Notes: a model not told the origin generated them from the letters alone. 64,000 nucleotides of DNA from Aplysia californica (GCF_000002075.1 NW_004797406.1:1187181-1251180), one strand, 5' to 3'. Positions 12,540 to 20,385 are shown, numbered from the stretch's first letter. Numbers and translations are program-made.

Positions 12540-15145
12540 TTCCCCCCCTACATCTCTCCATCTCTCTCTTGGTACTTTCCCTATTTCTCGGCCTCCTTTC
12601 ACTCTTCTGCTGTCCCCCACTGTTCTCTCTTTCTCTCTCCCGTTCCTTCATTCCCCCGCTTTTCTCTCTCCCTCTTCTCCCCTCTATTTCTTTTTCTCTC
12701 TCCCACTTTCCATCCCCCCTCTCTCTTTCTCCCTCTCTCTCTCTTTCTCTCTCTCTCTCTCTTTCTCTCTCTCCTTCTCTCTCTCTCATCTTCTCTCATC
12801 TTCCCTCTCTTTCTTTAACCCTCCTTTTCTTCCTCCCCCTCCTCGCCTTTCACTCCCCCCCCCCTCCCTCCTGCCCTCCACTCAATCTCCAGCTCTCTCT
12901 TTCATCTTCTCTCTCTCTTTTTCTCTCATCTTCCCTCTCATTCTTTAACCCTCCTTTTCTTCCTCCCCTCCTTCTCCCCTTTCACCCCCCCCCCCTCCTC
13001 TCCACTCACTCTCCAGCTCTCTCTCTCTCTCCCTCGCCCACAGGCAAGGCAGATGCAGCTGGTGGCCAACTACCAGTCCCACCTGGCTTTGGATGAGCTG
13101 GACTTGGTTCCGAACCCAGAACCCTTTCTGTGCCCCATCTGTTTTGACGATTTCGGTGAGGGTGAGGGCATTCTGCTGAGAGATTGCCTCCATGTGTTCT
13201 GCAAGTGAGTTTTTCCATCCTTTTTTTTCTTTGTTTTTTGTTTTTGTTTGTTTTTGGGGGGTTTTTTGGTGCTAACATGTTCACTGCACAGAAAACTTGG
13301 AAAACCCGGAATGATATCTAGAGGCTAGCCCCGGATGGGAAAAGGTGGAAAGCATTTGTTCGTGACCAATACCCTGATGCAGGTTGAGAAAGGAAATCGT
13401 ATATTCACAATGACCAGGTCATTACATCAGTCATATTTCTAACTCTAGTAGTATAATGATGGCAATACACTGAAGAGAGTTCCTATCAGGAACACGGTGA
13501 CATAGAGCCTATGCAATGAGGTCATCACATTAAGTCATTAAGAAGTGTTTCTATCACAATGATTCTGACAAATCTCCACTCTAGAATTACAAAGTTCTAT
13601 CTGCTCAGTACGTAGTTTTTAGAAATCTGTTGTAAAAAATTTTGAGTTTTACATGTCAAGCTTTTTCTAATGCTATTCTTCGAATTTCTTGATAACGACT
13701 TTTAATAATCTAACAAATTTGATAGAGCAGATAAAACATTTAGTTTCTGACCTCAAGGTCTTAGTAATTCAAAACAGCCAAAAAGGTCAGATTGTACTTT
13801 GTAATTTTAAGGTAGTGAAATATAAGAGGATGTTGCACTGAGAAACAATTCTGTCAGGAGCACCCTGACAAAGCTAATAACGTCACTACATTAGGTAAGA
13901 CACTCTCCTTCCCTTCCTCCTCCCCCTCCCCCCTTCCTCATCCCCCTCCCCCTTCCTCCTCAAAGATGTCGCCCAAGCAGGGGGGCTTAGATTAGTGAAG
14001 TTATTATCCCCACCAGCACTCGCCATCTGTCTAATTTTCTTTTAAACATTTTCAAATCCTTCTTTTCATTCAAAATCTTATTTTTTTCCCCTCAACATTT
14101 TCTTCCTAAAAATCTTCGTTCTTCAAAATCTTCTTCCTAAAAATCTTCTTCGTTCTTCAAAATCATCTTCCTCAAAATCTTCTTCTTCAAAACCCTCTTC
14201 ATTGGCGCTCATATGACCTTATTAATGCAGTTGCAAGCGCCGTAAAAACACTGCTAAAACAAACAAACCCTCTTCAAACTCTTCTTCAAAGTCCTCCTCT
14301 TCTTCAAATTCCTCAAAACGTACTGTTTCCTCAAAAATCTTCTTCAAATCTTTTCCCTATCAGACTAACTCATGCCCCTATCTCACCTCTATTCCTCTAC
14401 CCCCCNNNNNNNNNNNNNNNNNNNNNNNNNNNNNNNNNNNNNNNNNNNNNNNNNNNNNNNNNNNNNNNNNNNNNNNNNNNNNNNNNNNNNNNNNNNNNNN
14501 NNNNNCCCACCCCCTCCTCCACCCACCCCCTGTTTGTTTTGCACTGCTGGAGGATGTGTTCCACAGTTTGGTCCTCTTCTCCACTCTGACATTTTAGTGA
14601 TTATGCTAGTTTAAAAAATATTTTCATGTGTTGTCCAAGTCTTGTGTTGTGTTCTTAGTCTTAAGATATTCAGTGGGTGGTTGGCGGGTGCTCTGGTGTG
14701 GTTTGCTCCTTCTTCCCTATCAATAGCTATGGTCCTTCTCTCTCCTCCTCCTTTTTTGTGTTTGTTACTCTCTTGTAACACCTTCAATCTTCGGCACTTA
14801 TATATGAATGACCTTATTGTGGTGCAAGTGCCGTAAAACTCTTACTAAAGCTAACAGAAGATAATCACTTGATGTTAATTATGTGTTTGTCTGTATGTCC
14901 TCAGGGACTGTTTGACTGGTGCAGTCCAACACAGTGATGAGGCGGAGCTGCGGTGTCCCTTTCAGGATGATCAATACTCTTGCCAGGCCCTTCTGCAGGA
15001 GAGAGAAATCAGGGCAGTAAGTGTGCATATGTGTGCGAGGACCTCTTGCAAGAAAGAGTTGTTTTTTTTTAATCAGTGCCCTTAGACCTAGTATTTATGT
15101 TTGTGTGCTTGTGTCTCTCTCTTTCTCGGTCTCCCTCTGTCTCCC

Positions 15146-15229
<84 letters not shown>

Positions 15230-18200
15230 ATTAGACCCCTTCCAACATTTTGTATGTTTGGGGGGGGGGGGAGATGTGAGCATGTGTGCACAAAAATTTA
15301 ATATAACGCCCAAGGTTTTTATTGGAAACTTCTTTAAGTACCAATCAGTCCATGGATGTAGAGGCAACAAAGTTGGGAATCTTGTCATTCTAGTTCCATC
15401 TCATCTTTGTTTAATCAGTGAGAACAGCAGCAATCTACCTAGTAGTCCCCGCGGTTTTATGCACCCCGCATAATTTAACAAAATTGGTTCATTTTTTGCA
15501 TTATTTCTGATTATTTTCCTTTATCATTCTTTGTTAAAATTAACAGAATCGCTTAATTTTACATTTTTGGGCTCAGTTTGCATAATTTCAGAATTTTTTT
15601 TCATAAAACTGCAAGGACAGACCTAGTACAATGAGCCACTTCTCAACCATGGTTTTTCCCCAACCCATTCTCCAGTTGGTCCCCCCTGAAGTGTACATGA
15701 AGTTTCTCCAGCGAGGCCTCAACCTAGCAGAGACGGCAGCCAAAGACTCCTACCATTGCAAGACCTCCGACTGCATCGGCTGGTGCATCTACGAGGACCT
15801 CGTGAACTTTTTCAAGTGTCCTGTCTGTCAGAAAGAGAATTGCCTCACCTGTAAGGTCAGTACCAGACTCATGTCTCACTATCCTGTTGTCCCACTGTAC
15901 TGTCCCTGTGGTTTTATGCACCCCGCATAATTTAGCAAAATTTGATCATTTTTCGCATAATTTCTGATTATTTTCCTTTATCATTCTTTGTTATAATTAA
16001 CAGCATCGCATAATTTCACATTTTTGGGCTCAGTTGGCATAATTTCAAAATTTTTCTTGCATAAAGCGACAGGGGCAGACTATATTACTGTCTCTCTGCC
16101 CCATTTTGTCACCGTTTCACTGGCCCACTGTATCTCTGCACCAGTGTCTCACAGTCCCATGAGTCCCATTGTCGCACTGTTCCTTTGTGAATGACTGTTC
16201 CTCTGACTATCTCTTTTACTTTCACGTTTTTACTGTTCCTCCGTCCCGTCTCAGTGGGTGGTTAGCTGGTGCTCTGGTGTGGTTTGCTCCTTCTTTCCTT
16301 TCAAACATCTATCATCCTTTTTTTTGTGTTTGTTACTCCCTTGTAACACCTCTTATCTTCAACATTTATATGACCTTATTGTGTTGCAAGTGCCGTAAAA
16401 CTTACGAAAAAATAAAGAACAAAAAAGTCCCATCTCACTATCCTTTGGAGGACGTCGCTGGTAAGTCTTACTTCTTTTCTTTTCCTCCTTTGTTTTTGTC
16501 TATGGGTCTTACTTCTTACCTGCACTATGACCATTAATGTGTCCATGTGCTTCTTTTTACTCAAACTCTCACTGTCCCACTATCTCTCCACAGCCCCATT
16601 GTGTTATTGTCCCACTGTCTCACAATCTCATTGTCCCATTGTCTAACTTTACTCAAACTCAAACTAAAACTAAACTTAACTGACACTGGTGTCCATTTGA
16701 GGCTGTTCAAGGCTTATCTGTCTATTTTATCTAAATCTCACCTGATTGTTCAACCTTGCTGCCAACTAAAACCCTCTGTTTTCTCCTCTCTGTTGTTTCC
16801 TACTTTTTCTCTAATCCCATCCCCCTCTGTCATTCATCACCTCCAACCCCTCCCTCTTCCTTTCCTCTACCTCTTCCTCCTGTCTACACCCCGTCCGCTC
16901 CCATCTACTTTCCCCCTTACCTTTCATCACCCTTTCACCTCCTTCCTCTTGTCCTCTTTCTTCCCACCCTGCCTCTACCCTTATCCTTCACCCTCTCTCT
17001 CTCTCTCTTTGCCTTCCCAATTCCTCTTCCTCCTTCTCCCTCTCCTGTAATTGTAATCTCGCAACTTTGTCCCCATTTCCTGCATTAACCCACTGTCCAC
17101 CGCCCGGGGCGGTGCCACTGACTGAAGTGTCTTTAGGCCATTCCCAAATGGGGGACATTTCTTGTTCTTATGCACAGTAGAATTGTAAATGGGCTGATTC
17201 AACAATGTCATGCTCATAACTGTGCCTGAACTGCTGCTTTTTTTTCCTAATACTTTCTATCGTCATTTACCTCTACTTCTTTCGTATGTTTGTGATACTC
17301 TTGTGACCCACTATTTCCGGGGTGCCTTGAGAGTCGAAACAGACTCTGTGCTGTTGACGCTGGAGAGGTGGTCAAAGTAAGCTCGATTCCCTGTAAAGAC
17401 TTCTCTATTGACATCCGCCCCTTGGCGCTCATATGACCTTATGCAGTTGCGAGTGCCGTAAAACCTCTACTAAATAATAATACACCACTTCCTCCCCTTC
17501 CCCCTCTCTTACTGTGGCAGGCCATTCACGAAGGTTTGAACTGCAAGCAGTACCAGGATGACATTCGAATTCGGGCCAACAATGACATGGCTGCTCGACA
17601 GACCAAGGAAATGTTGGAGGTAGGATGGAGTGAGAGGAAGAGTGTGACAAGAGAGGAAAGAGCAAGAGAGGAGGAAAAAAAGGGAGGGTGGGAGGGAGAG
17701 ATGTTATATATTAAAAATGTATAATGTTCTGTCTTGCATGTCGTATTTTGTCATCACTGTCTATTGCAAAGTCCACATGTGGTAGGAGGATGCTTGTTCA
17801 CTTACATTTGTTCACATTTTTAAAATTTATCTTACTCCTCAGGGACCAAACAAAAAAAATTTTTCTAAAAAATCTTGATGAAGAATTAAAAAGTTTCTGT
17901 ATAATTTGGACCCCTATATTATACTACCCTTCAGATGCATACGCAGAATCACAGCAATAAATGGCCCACCTAGCTTACAAATTGCTCATTTTGAGACAGT
18001 GACACCACCATGCCCCTACGTTTCAGTGTAAGCTTAAGATAAATTTTCCTCCCAAGACTGTATTGACATCTCCAGAGGAGTCTCGAAGAGTAGGCCTACT
18101 CACCTGTGGTTCTTTTTTACCATGTTTCATAGACGTGCAATAATGTGTAGTGTTAATGAGAACTTTTTATTTAATATGTTAGGTGTATGCTGTAAAAATC

Positions 18201-19800
18201 CCCTATTATTTTTTTTACCCCCTTTAGGCTGACATCAAAGAAAATATGTCAGAACCTTAGTTTCAGTGACCTTCATTTATTATTATTAGCCAGTAGATTT
18301 TGCTGGTCATCCAACTTTTAAACAAACATGCAAAATTATGGGAAGATTAAATAGAGCAATTTGTCTTTATTTTGTTTGAACTATGGACAGACAAAAGTAA
18401 ACAAGCTATAGCTTAGAGGTCTTGCCTCTTCCAACATATTCTATGTTTGATAGGTCTTGCCTCTTCCAACATATTCTATGTTTGATAGGTCTTGCCTCTT
18501 CCAACATATTCTATGTTTGATAGGTCTTGCTCTTTCCTTATACTTTATGACTGTTTCTGCATTCGTGGTTTTTTTTCTGAAACGAAGCAACATAATTTCA
18601 AGGTCATGTTATGCTTATGCTGTCTAGTGAGCCTTTTTCAATATCAGCACTGTTTAATGTATTGCACTCCATATCTTGCGGGTGGTTGAAGGGTGCCACT
18701 AGTGTGTCCAGCTTCTTTTCTTTCTCTCTGTTGTTTCTGTCTGTCTGTCTTGCTTTATCAATGCACCAAATGACCATTATTGAATTTATTTTAATGATGT
18801 GCTTCTCTTTACAACAAACAATTGAACTGAATGACTGTTATCATGCTGATAGCCTCTCTTTTTTCAAACTCAGTAAAAATGTTTACATCATTACTTTCAA
18901 AACACTGGCGTCCTTTGTGTAGCAGTAAGCCACTTTGCTGTGGTACGCCGGAGATCCAAGTTCGATTCCACAATGGAGATAAATTCTTATCGAATATAAT
19001 ATCTCAGTCTTTTTGCTGGGATTTGGCATCCCTCTCTGCCCAGATTGGCCCAGATAGCTAACACTACACGTTCATGCACACCTGTCATGCCAGCATTGTC
19101 TTTTCCCCGCGATTTTATGCACCCTGCATAATTTAGCAAAATTTGATCATTTTTTGCATAATTTCTGATTATTTTCCTTTATCAATCTTTGTTAAAATTA
19201 ACAGAATTGCATAATTTCACATTTTTTGGGCTCAGTTTGCATAATTTCAGAATTTGTCATGCATAAAACGACGGGGACAGATTGTCTACTAATGTGACTC
19301 TATGTCATGTTATGGCAACACTGTCTAATCTCAATGTCTCATGTGACTAGGGTTTGGTAGAGCGAGGCGAGGCCATGCACTGCCCCCAGTGCGGTGTGGT
19401 TGTGCAGAAGAAAGATGGCTGTGACTGGATCAAGTGCTCCATCTGCAAAACAGAGCTATGCTGGGTCACCAAGATGGCACGATGGGGCCCAAAAGTAAGT
19501 TCATCAGTTGACCGTAGTAGATTTGTTTGTTGTTTTGTTTGTCGAAGATAAGCTTGTCAGATGTCAATTGTTATTTATAAACATGTCAAATTTCAATGAT
19601 AGTAGATAAACTTGCTGATTGTCAGTCATAGATGAAGTTGTCAATGGTCGTTTGTAGATGAACTAGTCATTTGTCAGTCATTGATGTATGGTTTTGACAT
19701 AGGGTGGATGCTGTCTCAATAAGTCACGATCGGCATGTTTCATCTCATCGTGCACTGGTTATTTAGCATCTGCCTAACTGCCCACATGGATTATTCAGGT

Positions 19801-19843
<43 letters not shown>

Positions 19844-19909
19844 TCTCTCCCTCTCTCTCTCTCTGTTTTCTCTCCCTTCTTTCCCTCCCTTCCTCCCTCT
19901 CGTTCTCCG

Positions 19910-19989
<80 letters not shown>

Positions 19990-20030
19990 CCTTACTCCTT
20001 CCTTCCCTCCCTCCCCCTCTCTCTCTCTCT

Positions 20031-20110
<80 letters not shown>

Positions 20111-20327
20111 AGATTTTACTTTTATCAAAACCTCAGATCCAGAGAAAACGAATGTTGGACCCAGCAGATTTGTTGGAAGCAAGATTTATATCCAGTCCCT
20201 GTTCTGACAGTTTTACCAAAGAGCGCATATTTCTTTTTTGTCGCAGGGCAATGGGGACATCACTGGAGGCTGCCGCTGTCGTGTCAACAACACAAAATGT
20301 CACCCGAACTGTATCAACTGTCACTGA
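835..20327 (+). CDS. RBCK1: RBCK1/HOIL-1 RBR E3 ubiquitin ligase, 3' eight exons (gene span)
   Basis: HOIL-1 is the RBR-type ubiquitin ligase that, with HOIP and SHARPIN, forms LUBAC. The complex makes linear ubiquitin chains in NF-kB and cell-death signalling, and HOIL-1 itself makes ester-linked ubiquitin. Exons at 835-1020, 1864-2040, 13044-13204, 14905-15016, 15676-15855, 17521-17619, 19351-19494 and 20247-20327 join in phase with AG/GT borders to give 379 residues plus a stop. In order they encode a Ser/Pro-rich linker, an NZF finger ([12 protein letters not shown]), RING1 (CPICFDDF), the IBR ([12 protein letters not shown]), RING2 with the catalytic-type cysteine in [10 protein letters not shown], and the HOIL-1-specific tail GGCRCRV...NCINCH. 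The human protein has 510 residues, so the ubiquitin-like N-terminus lies upstream of the window. The match to vertebrate RBCK1 is continuous and unambiguous from the NZF onward. Confidence 0.95.
1490..1863 (+). repeat. Diverged ~36-bp repeats before RBCK1 exon B
   Basis: Units near CTGCAACAAATGTCCCTTTA followed by TCAACCTCCCC recur at about 1497, 1530, 1600, 1765 and 1810. The first bases of exon B (AATGTCCC...ATCAACCTCCCC) resemble the same unit. A SINE-like insertion (about 1612-1735) interrupts the array. Confidence 0.4.
1864..2040 (+). CDS. RBCK1: RBCK1 exon B: NZF (RanBP2-type) zinc finger
   Basis: This exon encodes 59 residues with the four-cysteine pattern of an NZF finger ([10 protein letters not shown]...GCELC), followed by [15 protein letters not shown], which matches the human segment after the finger. 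In HOIL-1 this finger binds linear di-ubiquitin. The acceptor is GTCTACAG, the donor is GAG|GTCAGT, and both ends are phase 0. Intron sequence just upstream (about 1490-1860) holds diverged repeats resembling the start of this exon. Confidence 0.93.
2126..2501 (+). mobile_element. MITE family M1, copy 1
   Basis: Terminal inverted repeats of about 24 bp are visible: the left end reads GTAAAATCAGGCGCTAGTCA and the right end in reverse complement reads GTGAAATCAGGCGCTTGTCA. The interior (for example TTGTCTTGCTTTCGATGAAA) matches a second copy at 32898-33288 in opposite orientation. It has no coding capacity, and I found no clear target duplication, so the superfamily is open. Confidence 0.7.
2502..3589. 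other. RBCK1 intron, no gene seen
   Basis: AT-rich intronic sequence with short open frames only. Bases 3400-3590 resemble a repeat near 51060-51350 (shared words include TGCAGAATCTAGTTCTGC). No gene is supported. Confidence 0.4.
3590..5545 (+). repeat. Dispersed repeat B, split by a LINE insertion
   Basis: Bases 3610-3709 and 5322-5545 together match, in order, the reverse complement of 54050-54420. Shared words include GTGAAATTTGTTGAATTG and AGTTTCCAGCTCTAGTGTTT. The two halves are separated by the LINE at 3722-5309. The uninterrupted copy at 54 kb supplies the empty site. Its class is unknown: no terminal repeats or coding. Confidence 0.7.
3722..5309 (+). mobile_element. 5'-truncated RNase H-bearing LINE (I/Jockey-like group)
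   Basis: The copy is flanked by 12-bp target duplications ACATGCCGCCTA (3710-3721 and 5310-5321). Its frame runs from the reverse transcriptase thumb ([30 protein letters not shown]) into an RNase H domain. All four catalytic acidic positions are visible: [27 protein letters not shown] and [14 protein letters not shown]-terminal CCHC-type knuckle [17 protein letters not shown] follows, then a stop at 5284-5286. Only one in-frame stop (4612-4614) breaks the frame, so the insertion looks fairly young. The 3' end is GAA-rich. The 5' part (endonuclease, reverse-transcriptase palm) is missing, as usual for LINE insertions. Confidence 0.85.
5640..6515. other. RBCK1 intron, no gene seen
   Basis: Several short overlapping open frames occur, but none has splice borders, composition or similarity that I can support as coding. 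Confidence 0.35.
6516..6752. mobile_element. piggyBac-type MITE (TTAA target site)
   Basis: A 229-bp element lies between two TTAA tetranucleotides (6516-6519 and 6749-6752). The ends are inverted: left CCCTATCCGTA, right in reverse complement CCTATCCGTAC, differing by one base in the C run. TTAA duplication plus CCC-starting ends is characteristic of piggyBac. There is no coding capacity. Confidence 0.65.
7394..7795 (+). CDS. RBCK1: Possible alternative RBCK1 exon, terminal after the NZF
   Basis: A good acceptor (TGTGTGTTTGCAG) opens a 133-residue frame ending in a stop at 7793-7795. It joins exon B in phase 0. The peptide ([11 protein letters not shown]...SQSDEEN) has a Pro-rich run (PPPRPPPPE) and an acidic end, and I recognise no domain. 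Used as a last exon it would give an NZF-containing protein without RING1-IBR-RING2, resembling the mammalian RBCK2 splice form that lacks the RBR. It could instead be a cassette exon: donor-like GT steps in phase 0 lie at 7454 and 7574, and exon D also starts in phase 0. Fortuitous open frame is the third possibility. Confidence 0.45.
   Translation, partial: APDGTENSAAFAPRKQSANEVRGMNTEQLTETLLLHRALLQEARGAEAEVCNAGQAQEKHVKAPPPRPPPPETSSQRVQMFSTTPGRDWERRAVQGGAQRLSLGGNNSTNLPLFDQLCTSHNSEKASQSDEEN
7787..8105 (+). repeat. 36-41-bp minisatellite starting at the alternative RBCK1 stop codon
   Basis: About eight diverged units begin GAAAACTGAC followed by a TTGTGTTACATCAG-like stretch and GGTCACTATAG. 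The first unit contains the TGA (7793-7795) that ends the frame of the possible alternative exon. Units one and four agree at 26 of 36 positions by eye. Confidence 0.7.
8475..8807 (+). mobile_element. tRNA-derived SINE
   Basis: The head has RNA polymerase III box A-like (TTAGTGGTTAGGC) and box B-like (AGGTTCGAGGC) motifs. The body contains GGGAAAAGCACTTTACAAGA and CCCAGGTGTGAATGGGTACC, a conserved SINE core seen in many invertebrates. The tail ends in TATTTATTATTATTT. The 3' half recurs at about 58600-58790. Confidence 0.75.
8808..11124 (+). mobile_element. pogo/Tigger-like non-autonomous element P1, copy 1 (LINE-interrupted)
   Basis: The ends are inverted: left TACAGTCAAACTTG, right in reverse complement TACAGTCAAACCTGTGTAAA, with TA flanks as in Tc1/mariner-pogo elements. 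The interior left (8820-9460) and right (11054-11124) parts match the continuous copy at 28610-29420. The roughly 1.6 kb between is a LINE on the minus strand. I see no transposase in it. Confidence 0.75.
9461..11050 (-). mobile_element. Decayed LINE (RTE-like), inserted in element P1
   Basis: Reading the minus strand, a reverse-transcriptase segment includes [35 protein letters not shown] and QVQQFKYL. A later piece [20 protein letters not shown] with [12 protein letters not shown] is typical of the C-terminus of RTE-like LINEs. The active-site YADD reads YAHD, and the frame is broken in several places. The 3' end is at about 9461. Both ends are set by comparison with the uninterrupted host element at 28610-29420. 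Confidence 0.8.
11125..12286. other. RBCK1 intron, no gene seen
   Basis: No supported coding sequence. Bases 11750-12286 run directly into the SINE tail at 12287-12350 (GGCGCT...TATGACCTTATGCAGTTGCG), so this stretch may be the body of an unrecognised repeat. Confidence 0.35.
12287..12350 (+). repeat. Shared SINE 3' tail
   Basis: It matches the tail (GGCGCTCATATGACCTTATG, CAGTTGCGAG, GTAAAACCTCTACTAAA, TAATAATA) also found at 14203-14262, 17422-17488, 56878-56925 and, on the minus strand, 43470-43515. Different bodies precede the same tail, as happens when several SINEs borrow one LINE 3' end. Confidence 0.6.
12420..13043 (+). repeat. 600-bp polypyrimidine tract with (CT)n before RBCK1 exon D
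   Basis: The stretch is almost wholly C and T on the sense strand, with pure (CT)n at 12487-12535 and 12735-12785. Two copies of a roughly 125-bp unit (around 12790-12900 and 12915-13020) both contain TTCTTTAACCCTCCTTTTCT. It ends at the exon D acceptor. Confidence 0.85.
13044..13204 (+). CDS. RBCK1: RBCK1 exon D: linker and RING1
   Basis: The exon encodes [19 protein letters not shown], then the first [28 protein letters not shown]. The RING recruits the E2-ubiquitin conjugate. The acceptor is CTCGCCCACAG, preceded by about 600 bases that are nearly all pyrimidine on the sense strand. The donor is TGCAA|GTGAGT, leaving two bases of a lysine codon for exon E1. Confidence 0.95.
13205..14202. 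other. RBCK1 intron between exons D and E1
   Basis: No gene is seen. Bases 13380-13890 hold weakly repeated phrases (for example CATTACATCAGTC and CATCACATTAAGTC). Bases 13900-14340 are pyrimidine-rich with an AATCTTCTTC-like decayed repeat interrupted by a SINE tail at 14203-14262. Confidence 0.35.
14406..14505. other. Assembly gap of 100 N
   Basis: Exactly 100 undetermined bases inside a C-rich low-complexity stretch of the RBCK1 intron between exons D and E1. A round 100 usually marks a gap of unknown size. Confidence 0.98.
14671..14850 (+). repeat. SINE-like repeat S1, copy
   Basis: It begins GTGGGTGGTTGGCGGGTGCT and includes CTGGTGTGGTTTGCTCCTTC, TTTTTTGTGTTTGTTACTCT and ACCTTATTGTGGTGCAAGTG, ending in CCGTAAAACTCTTACTAAAG. 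It is about 180 bp and shares all blocks with 108-285 and 16253-16412. Class is inferred from size, dispersal and A-rich end. Confidence 0.6.
14905..15016 (+). CDS. RBCK1: RBCK1 exon E1: end of RING1
   Basis: The exon completes RING1 ([20 protein letters not shown]), then [17 protein letters not shown], aligning with human ECLQGTIRNSQEAEVSCPF and LLEREIKAL. The acceptor is ATGTCCTCAG and the donor is GCA|GTAAGT. It starts with the last base of a split codon and ends in phase 0. Confidence 0.95.
15121..15226 (+). repeat. (CTGT)n/(CT)n microsatellite
   Basis: CTGT repeats (15148-15178) pass into CT repeats (15179-15226), then a short G run at 15261-15270. It lies in the RBCK1 intron just after exon E1. 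Confidence 0.9.
15445..15620 (+). mobile_element. hAT-like MITE H1, copy 1
   Basis: A 176-bp element with imperfect inverted ends (left GTCCCCGCGGTTTTATGCA; right reverse complement CTGTCCTTGCAGTTTTATGA) is flanked by an exact 8-bp duplication ACCTAGTA (15437-15444 and 15621-15628). The 8-bp duplication and end structure suggest the hAT superfamily. It ends 55 bases before exon E2. Confidence 0.75.
15676..15855 (+). CDS. RBCK1: RBCK1 exon E2: IBR domain, first part
   Basis: Sixty codons encode [19 protein letters not shown], then the in-between-RING cysteines [12 protein letters not shown]...FKCPVC...NCLTCK. The exon is flanked very closely by two same-orientation MITE copies (15445-15620 and 15902-16078). 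The acceptor is CATTCTCCAG and the donor is AAG|GTCAGT, phase 0 at both ends. Confidence 0.95.
15902..16078 (+). mobile_element. hAT-like MITE H1, copy 2
   Basis: A 177-bp copy of the same element in the same orientation, 46 bases after exon E2. The flanks ACTGTACT and ACTATATT agree at six of eight positions, consistent with an aged 8-bp target duplication. Confidence 0.72.
16253..16412 (+). repeat. SINE-like repeat S1, copy
   Basis: It shares GTGGGTGGTTAGCTGGTGCT, the TTTGCTCCTTCTTTCCTTTC block and the tail ACCTTATTGTGTTGCAAGTG followed by CCGTAAAACTTACG with the copies at 108 and 14671. Partial, more diverged relatives are at 1612-1735, 16447-16560 and 18672-18840. Confidence 0.6.
17097..17152 (+). 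repeat. Fragment of dispersed repeat D
   Basis: The words GTGCCACTGACTGAAGTGTC and TTTAGGCCATT also occur at 60280-60315. There they are followed within 70 bases by the segment that in this gene lies at 17830-18405. Confidence 0.55.
17270..17490 (+). repeat. SINE-like copy with shared 3' tail before exon F
   Basis: Bases 17422-17488 are the shared tail (CTTGGCGCTCATATGACC, TTATGCAGTTGCGAGTGCC, AATAATAATA). The body (17300-17400) contains a tRNA box B-like AAGCTCGATTCCC. It lies 30 bases from the exon F acceptor. Confidence 0.5.
17521..17619 (+). CDS. RBCK1: RBCK1 exon F: IBR to RING2 helix
   Basis: Thirty-three codons encode [19 protein letters not shown] and [14 protein letters not shown], closely matching human AIHEQMNCKEYQEDLALRA and NDVAARQTTEML. 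The acceptor is ACTGTGGCAG and the donor is GAG|GTAGGA. The intron just downstream is purine-rich (17620-17700). Confidence 0.95.
17830..18405 (+). repeat. Dispersed repeat D, copy 1
   Basis: This 580-bp stretch matches 60340-60890 block by block: TGAGACAGTGACACCACC, TTAGGTGTATGCTGTAAA, GGTCATCCAACTTTT, AAAGTGAACAAGCT-like. No terminal repeats or coding are seen, and the class is unknown. Confidence 0.7.
18416..18530 (+). repeat. 35-bp tandem repeat, three units
   Basis: Nearly identical units starting AGGTCTTGCCTCTTCCAACA follow one another, so the array is recent. Confidence 0.85.
18672..19000 (+). repeat. Two SINE-like fragments in RBCK1 intron
   Basis: Bases 18672-18840 resemble repeat S1. 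Bases 18905-18985 have tRNA-like box A (GTGTAGCAGTAAGCC) and box B (CCAAGTTCGATTCC), suggesting a SINE head. Neither has clear target duplications. Confidence 0.4.
19102..19280 (+). mobile_element. hAT-like MITE H1, copy 3
   Basis: A 179-bp copy whose ends are the most symmetric (TTTCCCCGCGATTTTATGCA and, reversed, CTGTCCCCGTCGTTTTATGC). The flanks CATTGTCT and GATTGTCT agree at seven of eight positions. It lies 70 bases before exon G. Confidence 0.75.
19351..19494 (+). CDS. RBCK1: RBCK1 exon G: RING2 with catalytic cysteine
   Basis: Forty-eight codons encode [19 protein letters not shown], then [19 protein letters not shown] and [10 protein letters not shown]. By analogy with other RBR ligases the thioester-forming cysteine is the one in DGCDW (codon at 19420-19422). 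The acceptor is an ordinary TGTGACTAG and the donor is AAA|GTAAGT. Confidence 0.96.
19495..19690 (+). repeat. Decayed ~30-bp array starting at the exon G donor
   Basis: Phrases such as AGATAAGCTTGTCAGATGTC, AGATAAACTTGCTGATTGTC, AGATGAAGTTGTCAATGGTC and AGATGAACTAGTCATTTGTC recur every 25-33 bases, the first relative being at the splice donor itself. Confidence 0.5.
19807..20109 (+). repeat. (CT)n array in the last RBCK1 intron
   Basis: About 300 bases of CT repeats, with minor interruptions, all C/T on the sense strand. It ends 137 bases before the last exon. Confidence 0.95.
20247..20327 (+). CDS. RBCK1: RBCK1 last exon: HOIL-1-specific cysteine-rich C-terminus
   Basis: The exon encodes [18 protein letters not shown] and HPNCINCH, then TGA. 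Human HOIL-1 ends [20 protein letters not shown], so the length and the terminal residue match. These cysteines and histidines form the extra zinc site after RING2. The acceptor is TTTTTGTCGCAG. The stop lies inside the first of several diverged 22-bp units that continue into the 3' flank. Confidence 0.96.
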   Translation, partial: GNGDITGGCRCRVNNTKCHPNCINCH

Positions 20328-20385
20328 CATAAGCATCAGCTGTCACCAGTACCAGCGTCTGCTGTCAGTGATGTCAATATCTACA
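20316..20385 (+). repeat. 22-bp array overlapping the RBCK1 stop codon
   Basis: Three consecutive 22-bp units (20316-20337, 20338-20359, 20360-20381) share a CTGTCA core and a TC end. The first carries the coding AACTGTCAC, then the TGA stop. Identity to the first unit is about 14 of 22 for each. Clearer units of the same motif occur at 22855-23260. Confidence 0.5.

Noticed and set aside
12171-13096. Long Ser/Leu-rich plus-strand and Arg/Glu-rich minus-strand frames
   Set aside because: They translate the (CT)n polypyrimidine tract; the same applies at 15021-15388, 19735-20394, 46415-46761, 47671-48017 and 52706-53183.
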